Shown here piece by piece: positions 60,353-64,000 of a stretch of 64,000 bases of DNA. The position numbers and the translations under genes are program-made. Where the stretch lies: assembly GCA_019636375.1 (NCBI GenBank), contig JAHBXS010000003.1, positions 310,001 to 374,000 of the forward strand. Direction: 5' to 3'. This DNA comes from Pirellulaceae bacterium (GTDB lineage Bacteria; Planctomycetota; Planctomycetia; Pirellulales; Pirellulaceae). Within the stretch, counting starts at the first letter, position 1. The number at the start of each line of letters is the position of its first letter. The notes under the pieces are model-generated. The model made no database searches and was not told where the DNA came from. It worked only from the letters and a program-made list of their open reading frames with translations.

Positions 60353-61501
60353 TTATCTGGTTCCCTTCGCCTGTAGGTATCCTCTAATGAGGACATTGCT
60401 GAGTATATTGATGTGCCGTGGAACGTTGTTGAGATCGTTCCACTTCATGCCGTCCATATCGTCCCAGCGGCCGGCCGTCCAGCGACAGATTGGGGCGACA
60501 AACTTTAGTTCGCGTACTACTTCGACTTGAGCAGTTGACTTTCTAGGGTCGACTACTGGCATGATCCTGTCCATCAATCTCCCCATTGCTCGAATTCCTG
60601 CGCCGTGCATGAGTCGGCTTTTCGTGGGAGGCTTGCCCCAAGCATCTGGAAACACTTCTCGTACTGCAGACCAATAGACGACAAGTAGCCTAGTGATCCC
60701 GTCAAAATCGGTCTCACCTGTGGCGATGTTGCGGTATGGGAATAGGCAACCCGATGGCTGTGACAAGCTTTCTTCAACCATCTTGACGATCGAATTGTCG
60801 GTAATGACCGTTTTGGACCTGTCTTCTTTAGACGTCGAAGCTCGTTGTACTAGACTATAAAACGGTGATGACTTCTCGCGATTAAGCCAATCGCAAATCG
60901 CTGAAGGCATCTTTTTTGCCGATAAATTCGCGGGCAAGTTGCTGCTCACCTCGGGAAGCAACTCCGTAATCAGTCCACGGGGAAGCGGCTTGGCACTGTT
61001 GACTCTCAAGAACTGGTCTCGCTGCAGTTCGACTTCATCAGCAACGAATGCGTTGATCGGAATGGGTAAGTCGCGGCGCTTGCACTTGGTGAGAGCAAGA
61101 GCACGTTGCTGTCCGTCGACAATCCAAGCTGGTTTCGGACCGTCACCAGAAGGTATGGTTATTTCAAGCGTTCCCGCTTTGGCAAATCCATCATCTGTAC
61201 CTGGTCCCCGGCTTTGCTTGAACTTCACACTTGATGACAGTGCCAGGATGATGGAGTTCGGGAAAATAATTTCACCTGAGTCCAAATACTCAATGATGTT
61301 CTGAACGTGCTGTCGCACATCAGGACGTTGATAGCCGATCAAATTGCCTGACTCGTCTCGAGTGATTCGAGATATGTCTGCTACCTGCAAGAGTTCATCG
61401 CTGGTGAGGGTGAACATGTAAAGTGGATGTTGCGAATTCTGATCGATGCGCAGTGCTCTTCGTACGATAGGTTCCGGTCTACCGTTTCTTTGGCTAGCCA
61501 T
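60353..61501 (-). CDS. dpdB: DpdB paralogue 2 (DGQHR-domain protein)
   Basis: 382 aa; the ATG at 61501 has GGAGG 7 nt upstream and overlaps the end of the previous gene by 8 bp. DGQQR is at 129-133 within WIVDGQQRALAL. The rest aligns by eye with the copy at 57939-59069 along the full length (NSAKPLPRGLITELLP, DNSIVKMVEESL, SRLMHGAGIRAMGRLMD, NVPRHINILSNVL). N-termini and the 180-260 region differ. It precedes dpdA directly, so DpdA may pair with either copy or with a mixed complex. Confidence 0.87.
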   Translation of the reverse strand: MASQRNGRPEPIVRRALRIDQNSQHPLYMFTLTSDELLQVADISRITRDESGNLIGYQRPDVRQHVQNIIEYLDSGEIIFPNSIILALSSSVKFKQSRGPGTDDGFAKAGTLEITIPSGDGPKPAWIVDGQQRALALTKCKRRDLPIPINAFVADEVELQRDQFLRVNSAKPLPRGLITELLPEVSSNLPANLSAKKMPSAICDWLNREKSSPFYSLVQRASTSKEDRSKTVITDNSIVKMVEESLSQPSGCLFPYRNIATGETDFDGITRLLVVYWSAVREVFPDAWGKPPTKSRLMHGAGIRAMGRLMDRIMPVVDPRKSTAQVEVVRELKFVAPICRWTAGRWDDMDGMKWNDLNNVPRHINILSNVLIRGYLQAKGTR

Positions 61502-62444
61502 TCAGTGCCTCCACGACTTCTTTATAGAGATTCGCAAATCTCTTTTGCTCGCATGCCATGTTGGAGTCGCGTAGTACCCTTAGCAGCGGAGAGTGTTGCG
61601 ACTTGGGGCTTACTCGTAGTTGCTTTCGTATGAACGCTTTAACCTCGTCATCGCAAAGCTGTTGTCGATTGTATTTCTCGATTGGAGGTTGCTCACTAAG
61701 CAACTTTTGATAACGCTTCTTGAGGTTTGTCGCCCGCGGAGGTTGGCGAGACTCACGGATGATCTTGGCGGCCAATCGAGTATTCAGCGATCGCCTAGCT
61801 CCGCCTAAAGCGGTTTGCATTCGTGCGTCGCAGGGAACGAGGTTTTGGTCCAATCCATCAAGGCTTTTAACTCCAGCGCAGACGATGGCTAGTTGATCTG
61901 ACTCAGCGAGATGGGAAACGCCATCTCGAAGATCGTCAGCGATTGCTCGCATGTAATTGTCCGATGCAACCACTAGCAATGAACGTTTCGGATACTCAGC
62001 CATTAGATCGGTCAAGCTTCTAGGCCTATCACCGAAGTGCGTTTTCCATTTTGAAGCAGTCGCACTCCACCAATCCTGCGCGGCGCTGAGACGATCGCTT
62101 TCTGGGAGTTGGGCAGCAACCGAGTCAGGATGGCTTCGGGAGAATGTGGCCGCATAAGGTGCAACGCGGTCGTCGAAATGGATTAGCCCGTACCCTGCAG
62201 AACAAACCCAGACGTCAATTTTAAAGTAGGACGATTCCAGAGCCCGGACGTTTGCCCAATGGTCGCCTGCATATAAGTCCGCGACTCGTACGCATTCCCG
62301 CCAGTGACGGTTGGTGCGAGTTTGCCACTCTTGAATGCGCTCCCGAATCGACACCCCTGGTACGTTGCGAAGTTGACATTCAACAGCAACTGGATGCCGC
62401 TTATCCTTGGTGCAAGTGACAACGACATTGACAACTTCACTCAT
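61494..62444 (-). CDS. YaaA/DUF6884-like protein, candidate DpdC
   Basis: 316 aa; the ATG at 62444 has AAGGGG 7 nt upstream. The N-terminal half has VVVTCTKDKRHPVAVEC, ADLYAGDHWANVRAL and IDVWVCSAGYGLIHFDDRVAPYAATFS, the pattern of YaaA/DUF6884-like proteins. The C-terminal half is helical and basic. DpdC converts preQ0 in DNA to the amide derivative (dADG) in Salmonella. This gene is in the right operon and has no other named Dpd identity, so it is the best candidate, but the match is positional. The queD start is 35 bp upstream on the same strand. Confidence 0.6.
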   Translation of the reverse strand: MSEVVNVVVTCTKDKRHPVAVECQLRNVPGVSIRERIQEWQTRTNRHWRECVRVADLYAGDHWANVRALESSYFKIDVWVCSAGYGLIHFDDRVAPYAATFSRSHPDSVAAQLPESDRLSAAQDWWSATASKWKTHFGDRPRSLTDLMAEYPKRSLLVVASDNYMRAIADDLRDGVSHLAESDQLAIVCAGVKSLDGLDQNLVPCDARMQTALGGARRSLNTRLAAKIIRESRQPPRATNLKKRYQKLLSEQPPIEKYNRQQLCDDEVKAFIRKQLRVSPKSQHSPLLRVLRDSNMACEQKRFANLYKEVVEALNG

Positions 62445-62478
62445 CTCGTCACCCCTTCAAGTAATCGTAAACTCGCTG

Positions 62479-62841
62479 TCATTCGTGCTCTCCTCGATAG
62501 GTGCAACCACAGGTACACGTCTCGCAGACAACAACTTTGGACAACAAAGCAAGCGAAGGTTTTAGATTTCGCCAAATCCAAATCGCGATGTTTTCGCTTG
62601 TTGGATTCTCAAGGCCCGCAATTTCGTTTAGGTAGTAGTGATCCAAACGATCGAGCAGCGGCTTGAATGCAACCTTGATGTCAGCAAAATCGATAACCCA
62701 TCCTGTATATGGATCAACGGGACCTTCGACATGAATCTCTACGCGAAAGGAATGACCATGCAGACGACCACATTTGTGGCCCTCAGGGACATTCGGTAAA
62801 TGGTGGGCCGCCTCGAATCGAAACTCTTTGTAAAGATCCAT
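62479..62841 (-). CDS. queD: QueD: 6-carboxytetrahydropterin synthase
   Basis: 120 aa, normal for QueD. The motifs [18 protein letters not shown] (catalytic Cys and zinc His residues) and VIDFADIK are visible, as is the LDHYYLNEI and [12 protein letters not shown] region. It makes 6-carboxytetrahydropterin from dihydroneopterin triphosphate, the second step to preQ0. The family also includes eukaryotic PTPS, but linkage to queE and dpdA supports the deazaguanine pathway. Its start has AGGAAAGGA upstream and lies 15 bp after the queE stop. Confidence 0.94.
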   Translation of the reverse strand: MDLYKEFRFEAAHHLPNVPEGHKCGRLHGHSFRVEIHVEGPVDPYTGWVIDFADIKVAFKPLLDRLDHYYLNEIAGLENPTSENIAIWIWRNLKPSLALLSKVVVCETCTCGCTYRGEHE

Positions 62842-62856
62842 TTGTTCAATCCTTTC

Positions 62857-63504
62857 CTATGGCAGCCCAATTAACTTGTGTGTTTGAAGACTTAGCTCCC
62901 ATCGCGGATGCTCCAAGCAATACTTAACTGCAAGGCGAGTGTTATCTTCTTGGCGGGGGCCATCCATCGGTTGAAGGAAAAAGCGTTGGAAATCGAGATT
63001 CGTGTATCTTGCGGGATCGACGCCAACTTGTGGAAAAACCAACTTCAATTCATCGCCCGCGGTCAGCACCAGTGACGCGTTAGCCTTGGGACTTACGCAG
63101 ATCCAATCGATGCCGGGTGGCGGCAGTTTCGTTCCGTTCGTTTCGATGGCGACGGTAAAGCTTAGAGCGTGCAACGCCTCGACCAAATCTGAGTCGAGTT
63201 GAAGCAAGGGTTCGCCACCAGTGCAGACAACCAGTTTATTGCCCATCCATTCGCCAGCCTCATTGCTAGGCCAGCAATCATCAATCGCATTCGATAGGTC
63301 GGCGGCAGATTGATACACGCCACCCTGAGGTCCATTGGTGCCGACAAAATCCGTGTCGCAGAACTGACAAATTGCTTTGTGACGATCTTCCTTCCGGCCA
63401 GTCCACAAGTTGCACCCAGTGAACCGACAGAACACAGCTGGCCGACCAGCATACGCTCCTTCACCCTGCAGCGTGTAGTAGATCTCTTTAATCGAGTAAC
63501 TCAT
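62857..63504 (-). CDS. queE: QueE: 7-carboxy-7-deazaguanine synthase (radical SAM)
   Basis: 215 aa from the ATG at 63504 (AAGG upstream); a TTG at 63525 adds seven residues. Begins with IKEIYYTLQGEGAYAGRPAVF. The iron-sulfur site is CRFTGCNLWTG...AICQFCDTDF: one Cys, a 14-residue-type insertion, then CxxC, as in the Gram-negative QueE group. CTGGEPLLQLD and VAIETNGT complete the radical SAM core. It converts 6-carboxytetrahydropterin to CDG. QueC, the next enzyme, is not in the window. First gene of the minus-strand Dpd operon. Confidence 0.94.
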   Translation of the reverse strand: MSYSIKEIYYTLQGEGAYAGRPAVFCRFTGCNLWTGRKEDRHKAICQFCDTDFVGTNGPQGGVYQSAADLSNAIDDCWPSNEAGEWMGNKLVVCTGGEPLLQLDSDLVEALHALSFTVAIETNGTKLPPPGIDWICVSPKANASLVLTAGDELKLVFPQVGVDPARYTNLDFQRFFLQPMDGPRQEDNTRLAVKYCLEHPRWELSLQTHKLIGLP

Positions 63505-64000
63505 GCCAATCGCCTTCAGATACAAACTAAAAACTAGCTATGGAATAAAACGAGAGTATGTCATCTGTCCATTGCATGTCAGTTAGCAGGGACCTTACTA
63601 CCAACGTCCCCCAAATTTGCGAAAAGACTCTTGAGTCGACTCAGCGAAGGATGGTGATGCTGGGAATACAAGAGTTTCGGATAATGCAAAAAAACGCGAT
63701 TGGCGTATTCATTAAGAGTCTATCCGACAAATCAGTAAAAACCGCAACTGACGACTTACGGCTAATGGATTTAGGATCAGTTCCTCGTTTGCAGCATCCA
63801 ATTTGAACACTCTAAGTAATCGTCCAACCTTCACCATCACCTTTACACTAAACCAAAAAACTACTCTAAAACCGAACGCTCTGTCAAGCACCTAACTGCG
63901 CAAAATTCAAACACACTCCACTTGCAGTTAATGGTTGAGCCCGCAAACCGGACACTTTGCTGCAATTTTCTTTCTTCAGCCTCGTCAATCCTTCCTAAAA
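63505..64000. other. Intergenic end region upstream of queE
   Basis: Almost 500 bp to the window edge with no recognised gene. The minus-strand operon promoter should lie here. An 82-codon open frame on the plus strand (63558-63806) shows no family resemblance. No terminator, tRNA or repeat was recognised. Confidence 0.4.

Noticed and set aside
57939..61501. Dnd/Ssp phosphorothioate system because of the DGQHR (DndB-like) proteins
   Set aside because: No DndA, DndC, DndD or DndE cysteine desulfurase or PAPS-reductase-like partner is present.
63558..63806. 82-codon plus-strand frame upstream of queE
   Set aside because: No recognised motif and no convincing ribosome-binding site; it lies in the presumed promoter region.
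1..64000. tRNA, rRNA or CRISPR array
   Set aside because: No cloverleaf-like or regularly spaced direct-repeat pattern was recognised by eye; a covariance-model search would be decisive.

Overview
The window looks like a planctomycete chromosome, probably of the Pirellulales/Rhodopirellula type. This is inferred from gene content: a MoxR / DUF4350 / DUF4129 / SpoIIM / RDD membrane cluster with ATGA overlaps, an McsA-McsB pair outside Firmicutes, several secreted proteins of unknown function, and interspersed palindromic repeats. No rRNA, tRNA or CRISPR array was seen.

Layout. (1) 1-6043, minus strand: a partial MoxR AAA+ ATPase with an N-terminal zinc ribbon, then DUF4350, DUF4129, an unknown multi-pass protein, SpoIIM-like and RDD proteins. 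The last five overlap by 4 bp each. (2) 6093-21289: housekeeping genes rpoN, glgX, purM, an HI0933-type flavoprotein, a secreted protein, rpmA, obg, coaX, a shortened MnmE-like GTPase, aroB, dprA and a Cys-rich unknown. (3) 21504-25051: a single-pass membrane protein and an IS4-family insertion sequence. The IS sits inside a palindromic repeat and has an 11-bp target duplication. (4) 25100-38063: a WalJ-type metallo-hydrolase, aldo/keto reductase, pcm, a Cys/Met-metabolism PLP enzyme, an anion or Na+/H+ type transporter with a universal stress protein, a YeiH-family exporter, a secreted EF-hand protein, trpE, mcsA and mcsB.

(5) 38406-63525, about 25 kb: a near-complete Dpd island, the system that places 7-deazaguanine derivatives in DNA and restricts unmodified DNA. 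The plus-strand operon dpdE-F-G-H-I-J-K-D encodes the restriction arm: a SNF2 helicase, a RecQ-like helicase, a P-loop ATPase, a giant helicase, a PLD-type nuclease and accessory proteins. A minus-strand operon converges on it: queE, queD, a YaaA/DUF6884-like gene (candidate dpdC), dpdB2, dpdA, dpdB1, and two unrecognised genes at its distal end. QueD and QueE supply preQ0 precursors. DpdA, a tRNA-guanine-transglycosylase homologue, would exchange guanine for preQ0 in DNA with DpdB. The candidate DpdC would hydrate it to the amide. The plus-strand proteins would attack unmodified DNA.

The least described parts of this island are the two DpdB paralogues flanking DpdA, the 300-aa and 91-aa unknown proteins at the end of the modification operon, and a DUF2325-like C-terminus on DpdD. 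QueC and FolE are not in the window.
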